A stretch of 64,000 nt of DNA. It comes from PALSA-911 sp963743035. GTDB lineage: Bacteria; Pseudomonadota; Alphaproteobacteria; Acetobacterales; Acetobacteraceae. Of the stretch, positions 1-10,085 are shown piece after piece. The stretch lies in NCBI GenBank assembly GCA_963743035.1, contig CAVUOB010000002.1, positions 248,001 to 312,000 on the forward strand, written 5' to 3'. Position numbers and translations under genes: made by a program. Each line of letters starts with the position of its first letter. Within the stretch, counting starts at the first letter, position 1. The notes under the pieces are model-generated. The model saw only the letters and a program-made list of their open reading frames with translations. It searched no databases and was not told the DNA's origin.

Positions 1-382
1 CGCCGAGCCTGGTAAGCCCTAGGCCGGGCAAGCCCTAAGCCCGCCACGTCCTTAGAGCGACCAGGTCCAGGCCCGACCAATCTTGGGTCTGGCTGGCGTT
101 GAATCCGGCATAAGCATCGAATCGATCGGCGCGTCCGCCCCGGGCGCGGCGCCCGGCGGAGCTATCGGCTGTCGTCAGGCGGTAGCCCTCTATTAATTTT
201 CATCTTTTTCCTGTTATACTTCCTCTCTGCGCGTGGCGGCATCCCATATGCATGGGTGACGCCTCGTCACATCCCTGGGGAGCTGATCATTTGGGCTGGG
301 CCGCCAGGCCGGGGCGATGACCGCCCGGCCGCACGGCATTTGTCCGGGCGTCAGCACGTTTGAAGGATAAGAGGTGTCCCAG
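1..382. other. Leader region upstream of carD
   Basis: No convincing gene is visible here. The first 180 bases are GC-rich without an ORF that has a ribosome site. An AT-rich island from about 190 to 225 interrupts this and is the obvious place for the carD promoter. The short GC-rich repeats near the window edge (variants of AAGCCCTA) have no clear meaning. Confidence 0.5.
193..220 (+). promoter_or_regulatory. Possible housekeeping promoter of carD
   Basis: A TATACT hexamer at 215-220 matches a -10 box well. A weak -35-like TTAATT lies 16 bases upstream at 193-198. The site sits in the only AT-rich patch ahead of carD, about 160 bases before its start. This is inference from sequence only. 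Confidence 0.3.
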
Positions 383-1483
383 ATGAAGGCATCCGAAGGA
401 TCCGGACGAACCGACCGCATCGCGACGCCGCGGGCCGCCATGACCGGCGCGCTGGGCGGGACCGGGCGGCAACAGGACGTCGCACCACGACAGGAAGCCG
501 GCAGGAAGCAAGAAGCCGCGCGAAAACAAGAGCCGAGGGGGAAACGAGAAGCGGCGCAGGCGACGGCATCCGTGCCGGCAGCGGCAAAAGCTGCGGCGCC
601 CAAGCCGGCCAAACCGAAGGCGGCCCCTGCCAAGGCCGCCGCCCCTGAATCTGCCCCGTCCAAACCCGCCAAGGCGGCGCTGGCAACGGCGGCAAAACCG
701 AAGCTGGAGAAAATTGTGCCTGAGAGGCAATTGCCCGAAGCGCTGGCCGTCGAACCGCCAGCCCCCCCAACCATGGCGACCCCGACCACCACAGAGATCC
801 CAACCACAGCGACCCCTGCGGCCGCCAAAGGGGAGGCGGCGGTAGTGGCCAGGCCGGCGGGATTCGCCGCGCCGGCCCAGGAAGCCGCGCCGGTGCCCCA
901 AGCGGAGCCCGAACGCCGCCCGGCCATGCCGGCGGAAGCGGAGCGACGGGCCAACGTCAATGATCGCAATCCGCCGCGCATCCCCTCCAAGGCGGAGAAT
1001 TTCGTCGCCGGGGACCACGTGGTCTACCCGACCCATGGCGTCGGCAAGGTGGAGCGGATCGCGGTGGAGGAGATCGCCGGGCACAGCCTGGAGCTGATCC
1101 ATATCACCTTCGAGGAGAACCGCATGACGCTGCGGGTTCCCGTGGCGAAGGCGCGCAGCGCCGGCCTGCGCAAGCTGGCTTCGCGCAAGATGTTCGACGA
1201 GGCGCTGGCGGTGCTGAAGGGCCGGGCGCGGATCAAGCGCACCATGTGGTCGCGTCGGGCGCAGGAATACGAGGCGAAGATCAACTCCGGCGACCCACTG
1301 GCGATCGCCGAGGTGGTGCGCGACCTGCACCGCAACGCCGGGCAGCCCGACCAGAGCTTTTCCGAGCGGCAGATCTACGAAGCGGCCATGGACCGGCTGG
1401 CGGCCGAGCTAGGTGCGCTGGACAAGACCGACAAGGCAACCGCCGCCACCAAGCTAGCGAATTTCCTGAAGACGGTCGCTTAG
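383..1483 (+). CDS. carD: CarD/CdnL-family transcriptional regulator with long disordered N-terminal extension
   Basis: CarD-family proteins bind the RNA polymerase beta subunit and stabilise open promoter complexes, notably at rRNA promoters. The recognisable domain fills only the last 160 residues or so, beginning near residue 205 with the RNA-polymerase-interacting Tudor-like segment (VAGDHVVYPTHGVGKV) and followed by the helical DNA-binding half. Residues 1 to about 200 are low-complexity Ala/Pro/Lys/Glu sequence with no fold visible. Ordinary alphaproteobacterial CarD is about 170 residues, so the extension doubles the protein. An in-frame GTG lies nine bases upstream, but a GAGG ribosome site at 371-374 is placed for the ATG used here. 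The gene is followed by a hairpin repeat and a strong bidirectional terminator. Confidence 0.9.
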   Translation: MKASEGSGRTDRIATPRAAMTGALGGTGRQQDVAPRQEAGRKQEAARKQEPRGKREAAQATASVPAAAKAAAPKPAKPKAAPAKAAAPESAPSKPAKAALATAAKPKLEKIVPERQLPEALAVEPPAPPTMATPTTTEIPTTATPAAAKGEAAVVARPAGFAAPAQEAAPVPQAEPERRPAMPAEAERRANVNDRNPPRIPSKAENFVAGDHVVYPTHGVGKVERIAVEEIAGHSLELIHITFEENRMTLRVPVAKARSAGLRKLASRKMFDEALAVLKGRARIKRTMWSRRAQEYEAKINSGDPLAIAEVVRDLHRNAGQPDQSFSERQIYEAAMDRLAAELGALDKTDKATAATKLANFLKTVA

Positions 1484-1556
1484 AGCCATATTGCTCGCAA
1501 AAACAAAGACCTGGAGCATGATCGCCGCGTCTATCAGCGGCTATCATGCTCCAGGG
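1484..1556. repeat. Dispersed intergenic repeat, copy 1, with 19-bp hairpin
   Basis: The stretch ATTGCTCGCaAAAACAAAGACCT is nearly identical to one at 42341-42363. It is followed by a long hairpin with arms at 1510-1528 and 1537-1555, 19 bp with one mismatch and an 8-base loop. The hairpin sequence differs in the other copy but a hairpin occurs at the same side. I recall similar CAAAGACCT-containing intergenic elements in other Alphaproteobacteria, but cannot verify this here. Confidence 0.6.
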
Positions 1557-1589
1557 CAGCCTCAAGGAACTGGCCTGCCCAAAGAAAAA

Positions 1590-1622
1590 GGGCTCCGGGA
1601 TTGCTCCCGGAGCCCTTCTTCT
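1590..1622. terminator. Bidirectional rho-independent terminator between carD and the Bax-inhibitor gene
   Basis: A perfect 10-bp stem (GGGCTCCGGG at 1590-1599 with its complement at 1606-1615) encloses a 6-base loop. It is flanked by AAAGAAAAAG on the left and TTCTTCTATT on the right, so it can terminate transcripts from both convergent genes. Confidence 0.85.
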
Positions 1623-1638
1623 ATTCCGGTTGCCCGGA

Positions 1639-2412
1639 TCAGTTGTTGTTGCGGTTGCCGAGCAGCTGCAGCAGCAGCATGAACAGGTTGATGAAGTTCA
1701 GGTACAGGCTCAGCGCGTCGAACACGCTGCGCTTGGCGGCGCCGTCGGTGCCTTCCGCATAGGCATACTGGACGTAATCCGCGCGGATGCGCTGCGTGTC
1801 ATAGGCGGTCAGGCCGGTGAAGATCACCACGCCCAGGATGCTGACGGCGAACTGCAGGGCGGAGCTGCCGACGAACATGTTGACCAGGCTGGCGATGATG
1901 ATGCCGAACAGGCCCATCATCATGAAGCTGCCCATCTTGGTCAGGTCCGTCTTGGTCACGTAGCCATAGGCCGAGGTGGCGGCGAAGGTGGCGGCGGTGA
2001 TGAAGAACACCCGCACGATCGACTCGCTCGTGTAGATCAGGAAAATGTTCACCATGCTGGCGCCCATGGCGGCGCAGAAGGCCCAGAACACGCCCTGAAC
2101 GGCGGTCTTGGACATCTTGTTCACGCCGAAGCTAAGCGCCAGGATGAAGGCGAGCGGCGCGAAGATCGCGGCCATCGCCAGGATGGTCGGCTGCATCACC
2201 GTGCGGCCGCTGGCGGTCATCGCCGGCTGGTAGAAGGCGTTGATCAGCGGGGTGTTGGCAATGCCGTAGGCGACCACACCCGTCAGCAGCAGCCCGGAAC
2301 ACATCCAGTTGTAGACCCGCAGCATGTACGCCCGCAGGCCAGCATCGATAACGGCTGCGCCGGTCGCGGCGGATGCGTTGGGAAATGTCCGATAGTCGGG
2401 ACTGAAGGCCAT
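1639..2412 (-). CDS. Bax inhibitor-1/YccA family membrane protein
   Basis: This is a 257-residue integral membrane protein of the BI-1/YccA (UPF0005, TMBIM) family, with about seven hydrophobic segments between residues 30 and 250. The family includes pH-gated calcium-leak channels and, in E. coli, YccA, which modulates the FtsH protease; the specific role here is unknown. The length and the family-typical stretch around LTAYDTQRIRADY near residue 205 fit well. The C-terminus ends in an Asn-rich tail. A GAGAGGA ribosome site lies about 10 bases before the ATG. Upstream, a 7-bp inverted repeat (CAACTGG at 2495-2501 with CCAGTTG at 2524-2530) lies in the presumed promoter region. The gene is monocistronic and converges on carD. 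Confidence 0.9.
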   Translation of the reverse strand: MAFSPDYRTFPNASAATGAAVIDAGLRAYMLRVYNWMCSGLLLTGVVAYGIANTPLINAFYQPAMTASGRTVMQPTILAMAAIFAPLAFILALSFGVNKMSKTAVQGVFWAFCAAMGASMVNIFLIYTSESIVRVFFITAATFAATSAYGYVTKTDLTKMGSFMMMGLFGIIIASLVNMFVGSSALQFAVSILGVVIFTGLTAYDTQRIRADYVQYAYAEGTDGAAKRSVFDALSLYLNFINLFMLLLQLLGNRNNN

Positions 2413-2584
2413 GGTGTTCGGTTCCTCTCTAGGGCGTTGGTGCCGAAGTCCGTTACATTGGGGAACTGCCCGGCGGGTTCAAGCGAAATCGGCTCAACTG
2501 GGGGGTTATGGATGGTTATTTATCCAGTTGAAACCAGCTACACGCAAACCTGTGCCCGGCAAGGGCACGCCGACGGGGCGAATA

Positions 2585-5127
2585 CTACTCGTTCCGCAGC
2601 CACGGCGCGGGTTTGGCCCGCAGCGCGGCTTCCGTTCCGATGTATCCTACCACCAGCATGGCGAGCACGCATAGAAAAAGCGTGAGACCGAGGGTGGCCG
2701 GCAGGAACACCCAGGCGGTGTTCATGACGAAGTGCACCACGCCATAGCTGGCGGCGGCGCCGACCAGCGCGGCCAGCAGACCGGCGGCGAGGCCGATGAT
2801 GCCGAACTCCACCAGCCAGGCGGCCCGGATCTGCGCGCGCGAGGCGCCCAGCGTCTTCAGGATCACCGCCTCGCGCATCCGCCGGCGCTGTCCCGCCGCC
2901 ACCGCGCCGACCAGCACCAGCGCGCCGGACAGCAGCGTGAGCGAGCCGGTGGCGGTCAGCGCGGTGGCGATCCGGTCCATCAGCGCCGCCACCGCTGCCA
3001 GCACGTCCTCCACCCGGATGCCGGTGACATTGGGCAGCGCGTCGGTCACGCTGCGCAGCAAGGCCGCCTGCTCGGCCTCGGGCACTCGCACGGTGGCGAT
3101 GAAGGTATGCGGCGCGCCTTCCAGGAAGCCCGGGCTCGCCACCATGGCGAAGTTGATCGACAGCGTCCGCCAGGCGATGTCGCGCAGGCTGGCGATGGTC
3201 AGGTCGATGTCGCGCCCCAGCACGTTGACGCGGATCACGTCGCCGATCCCGACGCCCCAGCCTTTGGCCAGACCGGAATCGAAGGAGATCAGCGGCTTGC
3301 CGGTATAATTCGCGGGCCACCAGGTGCCCGCGGTCAGATGCGTTCCCTCCGGCATGGCGGCGGCATAGGTCAGGCCGCGATCGCCGCGCAGCGCCCATTG
3401 GCTGTCCGGCGAGACCTGCATCCGCTCCACCGGCACGCCGTTCACCGCCACCACCCGGGCGCGGAGATTGGGCACGTTCTGCGACGGGGCGATGCCGGGC
3501 CGGGCCGCCAACAGCGCCTCGAACCGAGGGAGCTGGTTCTGCTGGATGTCGACGAAGAAGAAGCTCGGCGCATTGGCGGGGATCTGGTCCAGGATCTCCC
3601 GGCGGATATTGCCCTGGATCAGCGCCACCGCGGCCAGGGTGGACAGGCCGAGACCGACCGAGACCAGCATCAGCCGCGTCGGCGCGCCCGGCCGGTAGAG
3701 ATTGGCGAGGCCGAGCCGCAGCCAGGGCAGGCGGGCATGCGCCCCCGCCCGGGCGGCGCGCATGACCGCCCAGCCGCCGAGGCGGAACAGCCCGAGCGTG
3801 GCCAGCGCGCCGGCGCAGAAATACCCCGACAATATCGGATCGGCCGAGCTCAGCACGGTCAGCACCGCCAGCGCGGCGGCGATCGCGGCGGTGGCGGCGA
3901 GGATTTCACGCGGGGCCCGGACCTCGGACGGCGTCAGCGGATCGCGGAACAGGCTGGCGCCGGGAATGCGCATGGCCCGCCCCAACGGCGGCAGCGAGAA
4001 GGCGACCGCCGTCAGCAGGCCGAACAGGGCGGCGAGGGCCAGCGGCGCCGGATACAGGCCCGTCACCGGAGGAACCGGCAGCACATCCTGCAGCAAGGGC
4101 CCGGCCAGCAGCGGCAGCAGCGCGCCCGCGACGACGCCCAGTGCGATGCCGAGTGCGGAAAATGCCATAATCTGCGCCAGATAGACCGCGAAGACCGTGC
4201 GCGCGGAAGCGCCGAGGCAGCGCAGCGTGGCGATGCTGCCGGCGCGCGCCTCCAGCCAGGCGCCTACCCCATTGGCGACGCCGATGCCGCCCACCAGCAA
4301 GGCGGTCAGCCCGACCAGGGTCATGAACTGTCCGGTCTGGTCGATGAAGCGGCCCACCCCCGGCGCCGCATTGCCGGGGCCGCGGATGCGCCAGCCCTGG
4401 TCGGGGAAGGCCGCGCGCAGGGCTGCCGCGAACCTGTCCGGATCCGTGCCGGCGGGTTCGAGGACGCGCAGCGCGTGCTGCACCATCGCGCCGGGCGCGA
4501 TCAGGCCGGTGGCGGGCAGCGCATCGGTGCCGATCAGCACGCGCGGGCCGATGATCGAGGGGGTCGCGATGCGGTCCGGCTCCACGGCCAACTCACCGCG
4601 CACGGTGAAGCTGGCATTGCCCAGGCGCACGGTATCGCCGGGCCTCAGGCCGAGGCGGTCGAGCACCACGCGCTCGGCCAGCAGGCCGCGGCCGGCGAGC
4701 GCGTCGCCGATCCTGGCCGGCGGCACCAGCGTGGCCTCGCCCACCATCGGCCAGGCATGGTCGACGGCCTTCAGCTCCACCAGCAGGCGGTCGCTGGCCG
4801 GGCCCACGCTGTCCGCCGCACCGGGCCGGATCAGCATAGAGCGCATGCGCACCACGTCCGACAGCGTGGCGCCGCGTGCGCGCAGCCAGTCGCGCAGGCT
4901 GTCCGGCAATGGCTGGGAGCCGCCGTCGATTTCCAGGTCGCCGCCCAGGATGCGCCGGCCGTCCTGGGCGAGGCCGCGGTCGGTCGCCTCCCGCAGCGTG
5001 CCGACGCCGGCGATCACCGCGACGCCGAGCGCGAGGCAGGCGAGCACGGTGCCCAGGCCTTGCATCGGGCCCCGGCCGCCGCGCAACCCGCCGCGCAGCT
5101 CGCGCCAGGCCAGCCGCAGGATCAGCC

Positions 5128-5131
<4 letters not shown>
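2585..5131 (-). CDS. ybbP: FtsX-like ABC transporter permease, YbbP type
   Basis: This is an 848-residue permease of the MacB/FtsX-like family, size-matched to YbbP. An N-terminal transmembrane helix is followed by a large periplasmic domain. Membrane helix clusters lie near residues 250-400, with extra helices around 420-500, a second periplasmic domain, and a final set of three helices near residues 720-840. YbbAP-type exporters work beside the esterase TesA and are thought to handle hydrophobic molecules at the inner membrane; the substrate is unknown. I chose the start MRLILRLAWREL because its ATG overlaps the stop codon of ybbA in an ATGA junction. A longer in-frame start 57 bases upstream lies inside ybbA and is unlikely. 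Confidence 0.88.
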
Positions 5132-5876
<745 letters not shown>

Positions 5877-5887
<11 letters not shown>

Positions 5888-6554
5888 GGATAGAGCATAT
5901 GGCCTCGGCGCCGGCTTGCGGAAAGCCATCCTCGCAATCGGGTGCCTGATGGTGCTGACGACGGCCGCCGCCGCCGAACCGGTCCGGCTGCTGGTGCTCG
6001 GCGATTCGCTGACCGCCGGCTACGGGCTGGCGCAGCCGGATGGGTTCCAGGCACGGCTCGCTGCCGCCCTGGCGGCCGACGGGGTGCAGGTGCGGCTGGT
6101 GGACGGGGCGGTGTCCGGCGATACCTCGGCCGGCGGGCTGGCGCGGCTGGACTGGGTGCTGGCGGACGGCGCCGATGCCGCGATCGTGGAGCTCGGCGCC
6201 AATGACGGCCTGCGTGGCAGCGACCCGGCGGCGATGGAAGCCAATCTGAACGCAATCCTGGACAGGCTGGCGGCAAGGCGCATCCGCGTGCTGCTCACCG
6301 GCATGCACGCGCCGCCCAATCTCGGCCAGGACTACACCGCTGGCTATGACGCCGCGTTCCGCCGCCTTGGTGAACGCAAGGACCTGATCTACGACCCGTT
6401 CTTCCTGGAAGGCGTGGCGGGAGACCCCAGCCTGAACCAGGCGGACGGGATCCATCCGAACCCCGAGGGCGTGCGGCGCATCGTCGCGCGGCTGCTGCCG
6501 CTGGTCGAGCGGCTGGTCCGGGAAGCACAGGTCGCGAAGGAAGCAGGCAAATGA
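5877..6554 (+). CDS. tesA: Arylesterase / lysophospholipase L1-like SGNH hydrolase
   Basis: This GDSL/SGNH-family esterase resembles E. coli TesA, a periplasmic thioesterase and lysophospholipase. Block I is LGDSLTAG with nucleophile Ser44, the oxyanion Asn is in GAND (109-110), and the Asp-His pair is in DGIHPN (Asp190, His193). Residues 1-33 form a typical signal peptide ending AAAAEP, so the enzyme should act in the periplasm. Total length is 225 residues, close to the family norm. The divergent neighbour ybbA and its permease make the conserved tesA-ybbA-ybbP grouping. The start overlaps the possible ybbA start, leaving almost no space for separate promoters. An internal ATG at 5886 is an alternative. 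Confidence 0.92.
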
Positions 6555-7087
6555 GGCTATTCGTCGCCCTCGATCTGCCATGGCCGTTGCGCCAGGTCCT
6601 GTCGCTGATGGCTGGCAGCGGCATTCCCGGCGCGCGCTGGGTGTCGCCCGATAACTACCATCTGACGCTGCGCTTCATCGGCGAGACCCAGGCGCACCGG
6701 GCCGAGGATATCGACCACGCGCTATCAGGCATCCGCGCGCGCGGCTTCTCGCTGACGCTGGCCGGGCTCGGCACCTTCACCAAGGGCGGGAGGGTCAACT
6801 CGCTCTGGGTGGGGGTAGAGCGCAATCCGCAGCTCGATCACCTGCAGAACAAGATCGAGACGGCGCTGCAGCGCGTCGGCGTGGAGCCGGAGCGGCGGCG
6901 CTTCACCCCGCACGTGACGCTGGCGCGGCTGGACAACGCGGTGGAGGCCAAGCTGGCGGGCTTCGTGCAGGCGCATAATCTGTTCCGCGCCGAGCCGATG
7001 GCGGTGGAGCATTTCACCCTGTTCTCCTCCCGGCTGGGCAAGGAGCAGTCGGTCTATACGGCGGAAGTGGAATACGCCCTGGCTTGA
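6551..7087 (+). CDS. thpR: RNA 2',3'-cyclic phosphodiesterase (2'-5' RNA ligase family)
   Basis: This is a 178-residue member of the 2H phosphoesterase superfamily. The two HxTx catalytic motifs are present as HLTL (His37) and HVTL (His121), each in the expected context (YHLTLRFIGE and FTPHVTLARL). Bacterial ThpR/LigT hydrolyses RNA 2',3'-cyclic phosphates to 2'-phosphates in vitro; its cellular role is unsettled. The ATG overlaps the tesA stop codon in an ATGA junction, so the two genes are translationally coupled. Confidence 0.93.
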   Translation: MRLFVALDLPWPLRQVLSLMAGSGIPGARWVSPDNYHLTLRFIGETQAHRAEDIDHALSGIRARGFSLTLAGLGTFTKGGRVNSLWVGVERNPQLDHLQNKIETALQRVGVEPERRRFTPHVTLARLDNAVEAKLAGFVQAHNLFRAEPMAVEHFTLFSSRLGKEQSVYTAEVEYALA

Positions 7088-7112
7088 ACCGCCAATCGCC
7101 CTCTGCCACGGC

Positions 7113-8192
7113 TCACGGACGGGGGGAGGGGACCGGGATGTCCGGCTCGTCCTCCGCCAGCCAGGCCTGCAGCAGCGTGTAGGTTACCGCCAGCAACGCC
7201 GGACCGACGAAGACCCCGATCAGCCCGAAGGCCATCAACCCGCCGATCACCCCTACCAGGATCAGCAGCATCGGCAGATTGGCGCCGCGGCGGATCAACA
7301 GCGGGCGCAGCACGTTATCGAGCGAGATGACGAGGATGCTGCAGACCAGCAGGAAGATCGTCCAGACGCCGGTGCTGCTGTAATAGAGCCAGCCCACCGC
7401 CGGCAGCAGCACCAGCGCCGGGCCGAGCTGCACGATGCACATCATGAACATCACAGCGGTGAGGATGCCCGCGAACGGCACGCCGGCCACCGCCAGCGCG
7501 ATCCCGCCCAGCACCGACTGCACCAGCGCGGTAACCACCACGCCCAGCGCCACGCCCCTGATCGCCTGGCCGGCGAGCAGCACCACGAGCTCGCCCCGCT
7601 CTCCGGCCAGACGATGGCCGAAGCGGCGCGCCATGGCGGCCGCCCGGTCGCCGTTGGAATACAGGATGGACGCCACCACGATGGTCAGCAGCAGCTGCAC
7701 GAAGAACGTGCCCAGGCTGCCGGCGGCGGAGACGAAATACTTGGTGACGCCGCCGATATACGGTCCGGCCTCCACCAGCAGCTCGTTGGCGCCGGCGCTG
7801 GCGATGTGATCCCACGCCTCCGCGATCGGCTCCCCGACCACCGGCAGCTGCGCCACCCAGCCGGGCGTCGGCGGGATGCGGAGCGCGGTCACAGTGCTGG
7901 CCATCTGCTCGATCCGGCCGGAATTCTTCACGATGGTGCTGACCGCGGAGCCGAACGGCGCGACGACGATCGCCAGCAGCAGCAAGGTCATCACCGCCAC
8001 CGCCGGGCCGCGCCGGCCGCCCAGCACCGCCTGCACCCGCAGCAGGATCGGCCAGGTGGAGATGACCAGCGTCACCGCCCAGATCGTCGAGGGCAGGAAC
8101 GGCCCGAGGATCCACAGCGTGCTGGCGATCAGCCCGCCCAGGCACAGCACGGCCAGCGTGGTGCGGGCCAGATCGCGGCGGGGCATCGTCAT
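7113..8192 (-). CDS. AI-2E family transporter (PerM/UPF0118)
   Basis: This is a 359-residue polytopic membrane protein of the AI-2E exporter superfamily. Hydrophobic segments lie at about residues 10-45 (two), 65-85, 150-185, 205-275 (several) and 300-345, the usual eight-helix layout. Members have been linked to export of autoinducer-2 or to Na+/H+ exchange, so the substrate cannot be named. A GGAG ribosome site precedes the ATG by nine bases. It converges with thpR and stands alone. Confidence 0.85.
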   Translation of the reverse strand: MTMPRRDLARTTLAVLCLGGLIASTLWILGPFLPSTIWAVTLVISTWPILLRVQAVLGGRRGPAVAVMTLLLLAIVVAPFGSAVSTIVKNSGRIEQMASTVTALRIPPTPGWVAQLPVVGEPIAEAWDHIASAGANELLVEAGPYIGGVTKYFVSAAGSLGTFFVQLLLTIVVASILYSNGDRAAAMARRFGHRLAGERGELVVLLAGQAIRGVALGVVVTALVQSVLGGIALAVAGVPFAGILTAVMFMMCIVQLGPALVLLPAVGWLYYSSTGVWTIFLLVCSILVISLDNVLRPLLIRRGANLPMLLILVGVIGGLMAFGLIGVFVGPALLAVTYTLLQAWLAEDEPDIPVPSPRP

Positions 8193-8246
8193 GGCTTGTG
8201 TCTCCGTGTCATGGCCTGACTATAGTCCGACGGACACCAACCGCGC

Positions 8247-8912
8247 CTATTTCCCGGTTGTCATGCGCCGCTCATACCATTGCGCCAGCACTGTGGCGGG
8301 AAACAGCAGCGCGAAATAGATCAGCGCCACCACCGTGTAGACCTCCAGCGGCCGATAGGTATCCGCGGTGATCAGGCTGCCCTGGTACAGCAGATCCGGC
8401 ACGGCGATGGTCGAGACCAGCGACGTGTTCTTCAACTGCGTGATCGACTGGTTCATGAACGGCGGCACCATGCGCCGCACCGCCTGCGGCAGCACGACGC
8501 GCCGCATCACCTGCCAGCGCGACAGCCCCAGCGCCTTCGCCGCGTCCCACTGCCCGGCCTCGATGGACACGATGCCGGCGCGGAAGATTTCTGCATAGAA
8601 CGCCGCCGTGTACAGCGACAGCACCGCCGTCGCCGCCACCACGGCCGGGATCTGCACGTTTAGGATGACCGGCAGCGCGTAATAGAACCAGATGATCTGC
8701 ACCAGCAGCGGCGTGCAGCGGAAGATCTCGATCAGCCCGATCAGCGGCGCCTTGACCACCCAGTACCTGGACAATCGCCCCAGCCCGATCAAAAGCCCCA
8801 GCAGCAACCCGATCAGGATCGTGCCGACCGTGTAGGCCAGCGTAACCCCAACACCCTTCCAGAACAGCGGCGCATACCGCAGCAGAAACCCAAACCCCCA
8901 GTCGTAGCCCAC
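8247..8912 (-). CDS. Polar amino-acid ABC transporter permease (HisM/GlnP type)
   Basis: This is an inner-membrane permease of the His/Glu/Gln/Arg transporter family with five or so hydrophobic segments and the EAA loop EAGQWDAAKALGLSRWQVM, which contacts the ATPase. A longer reading frame extends upstream, but that extension is encoded by the composite palindrome and is compositionally foreign. I therefore take the GTG that begins VGYDWGFGFLLRY, giving 221 residues, normal for the family. The binding-protein gene lies upstream on the same strand beyond the palindrome. No ATPase gene is adjacent, so that subunit must be supplied elsewhere. Confidence 0.88.
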   Translation of the reverse strand: MGYDWGFGFLLRYAPLFWKGVGVTLAYTVGTILIGLLLGLLIGLGRLSRYWVVKAPLIGLIEIFRCTPLLVQIIWFYYALPVILNVQIPAVVAATAVLSLYTAAFYAEIFRAGIVSIEAGQWDAAKALGLSRWQVMRRVVLPQAVRRMVPPFMNQSITQLKNTSLVSTIAVPDLLYQGSLITADTYRPLEVYTVVALIYFALLFPATVLAQWYERRMTTGK

Positions 8913-8922
8913 GCTCTTATGC

Positions 8923-9182
8923 TGCCGGGTTTGGGGGGAGTGAGTAGGCAAGGAAGGCCAGGGGGCTTTGCCCCCTGGACCCCCACCAGAGGCGGAGCCT
9001 CTGGACACCCGGTTGTTTTCTTGAAGAAGGGGGCATCCGGGACCGTGCTGCAGCACGAACCAGGTAGGCCCCCTTCTTCAAGAAAACAGTATGGGGTTTC
9101 CAAAGGGTTCCACCCTTTGGCGGGGTCCAGGGGCAGCGCCCCTGGCCTTCCTTACCTGCCCGCTCCCCCAAACCCGCCGGCA
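8923..9182. repeat. Composite palindromic island 1 between binding-protein and permease genes
   Basis: This is a nearly symmetrical 260-bp structure. The outer ends are inverted copies (CGGGTTTGGGGG near 8926 and its complement near 9176). Inside are hairpins with triloops: 9 bp at 8958-8978, 8 bp at 8986-9004, 9 bp at 9100-9120 and 8 bp at 9127-9145. The centre is a perfect 20-bp inverted repeat (9015-9034 with 9068-9087) around a 33-bp core that contains the self-complementary CGTGCTGCAGCACG. No coding potential of its own is likely. The same architecture with different sequence recurs near 30.45 kb. Confidence 0.85.
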
Positions 9183-10040
9183 TCAGAACGTGAGTTCGGG
9201 GGGGATGGCTTCGGGTTTGATGCCGGTTTTTTCGATGCCGGCGATCAGCCATTCGCGGATCTGGCCGGTGCCGCGGTTCATGTCGATCCAGGCATTGATG
9301 ACCTCGACGAAGCGCGTATCGGGTTCGCGGCGGACGCCGAGATTGCTGGGCAGGGCCACCTGGGGCGTGGTCAGCAGGCGGTAGGTGCCGAGATTCGGGT
9401 TCCGGCCGAGCGCGGAGAGGCCGACCATGGCGGCCTGGATCATCACGTCGCCGCGGCCGCCCTGCATCGCCAGGTAGGCCTCGTCGGGGGTCTTGAACCC
9501 GGTGATCTCGGCCTTCGGCGCGAAGCGGCGGGCGGAGACTTCGTGCAGGCTGCCGATATCGACGATCACCCTCACGTCCGGCTTATTGATATCGGCCCAG
9601 GTGGTGGGGTTGAAGCCTTTGCGGGCGATGCAGCCATAGGGGTGGATCATCACCGGCTGGGTGAAGCGGATGGACAGCGCCCGCGCCGGGGTGGGGTTCA
9701 GCGCGAAGGCCAGATCGATCTTGTTGGCCTGCAGGTCGAGCACCGAATTGCCATAGGTGGATTCGATATATTCGAGCTTGGTGTCGAACACCTTGGCGAT
9801 GTCCTTGGCCATTTCCAGCGAGGCGCCGCTCCATTCGCCGGTGGCCAGGTCCTTCTGGAAATACGGCAGCTGGCCGGGCAGCACGGCGATGCGCAGGATC
9901 TTGGTGCGCTGCACCCGCTCGAACGTGCTTTCGTTCCCGGCCGGGTTGCCGGAGGACTGGGCATTGGCCGGGCCGATCAGCGCGGCCGGCAGCAGCGCGG
10001 CGCCCCCGGCCAGCAGACGCCGTGTTACGCGTTGGGTCAT
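9183..10040 (-). CDS. Amino-acid ABC transporter substrate-binding protein
   Basis: This 285-residue periplasmic binding protein is of family 3 (polar amino acids). A Tat/Sec-like signal (TRRLLAGGAALLPAALIGPANA) occupies residues 1-27. The mature part has the family pattern, including LRIAVLPGQLPYF at the start of lobe 1, WSGASLEMAKDIAK, and the hinge-region AYLAMQGGRGDVMI. It pairs with the permease gene downstream on the same strand, separated from it by the composite palindrome. Specificity cannot be read from the sequence; the neighbouring aspartate-dehydrogenase-like gene suggests an acidic amino acid, which is inference only. Confidence 0.88.
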   Translation of the reverse strand: MTQRVTRRLLAGGAALLPAALIGPANAQSSGNPAGNESTFERVQRTKILRIAVLPGQLPYFQKDLATGEWSGASLEMAKDIAKVFDTKLEYIESTYGNSVLDLQANKIDLAFALNPTPARALSIRFTQPVMIHPYGCIARKGFNPTTWADINKPDVRVIVDIGSLHEVSARRFAPKAEITGFKTPDEAYLAMQGGRGDVMIQAAMVGLSALGRNPNLGTYRLLTTPQVALPSNLGVRREPDTRFVEVINAWIDMNRGTGQIREWLIAGIEKTGIKPEAIPPELTF

Positions 10041-10085
10041 GCCTGTCTCCTGGTCTTTTGCAAATGCGGCCTTGGGGCCGTGGGG

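Noticed and set aside
8913..9056. N-terminal extension of the amino-acid permease
   Set aside because: The extra residues are encoded by the composite palindrome and add a non-homologous, Gly/Pro-rich start.
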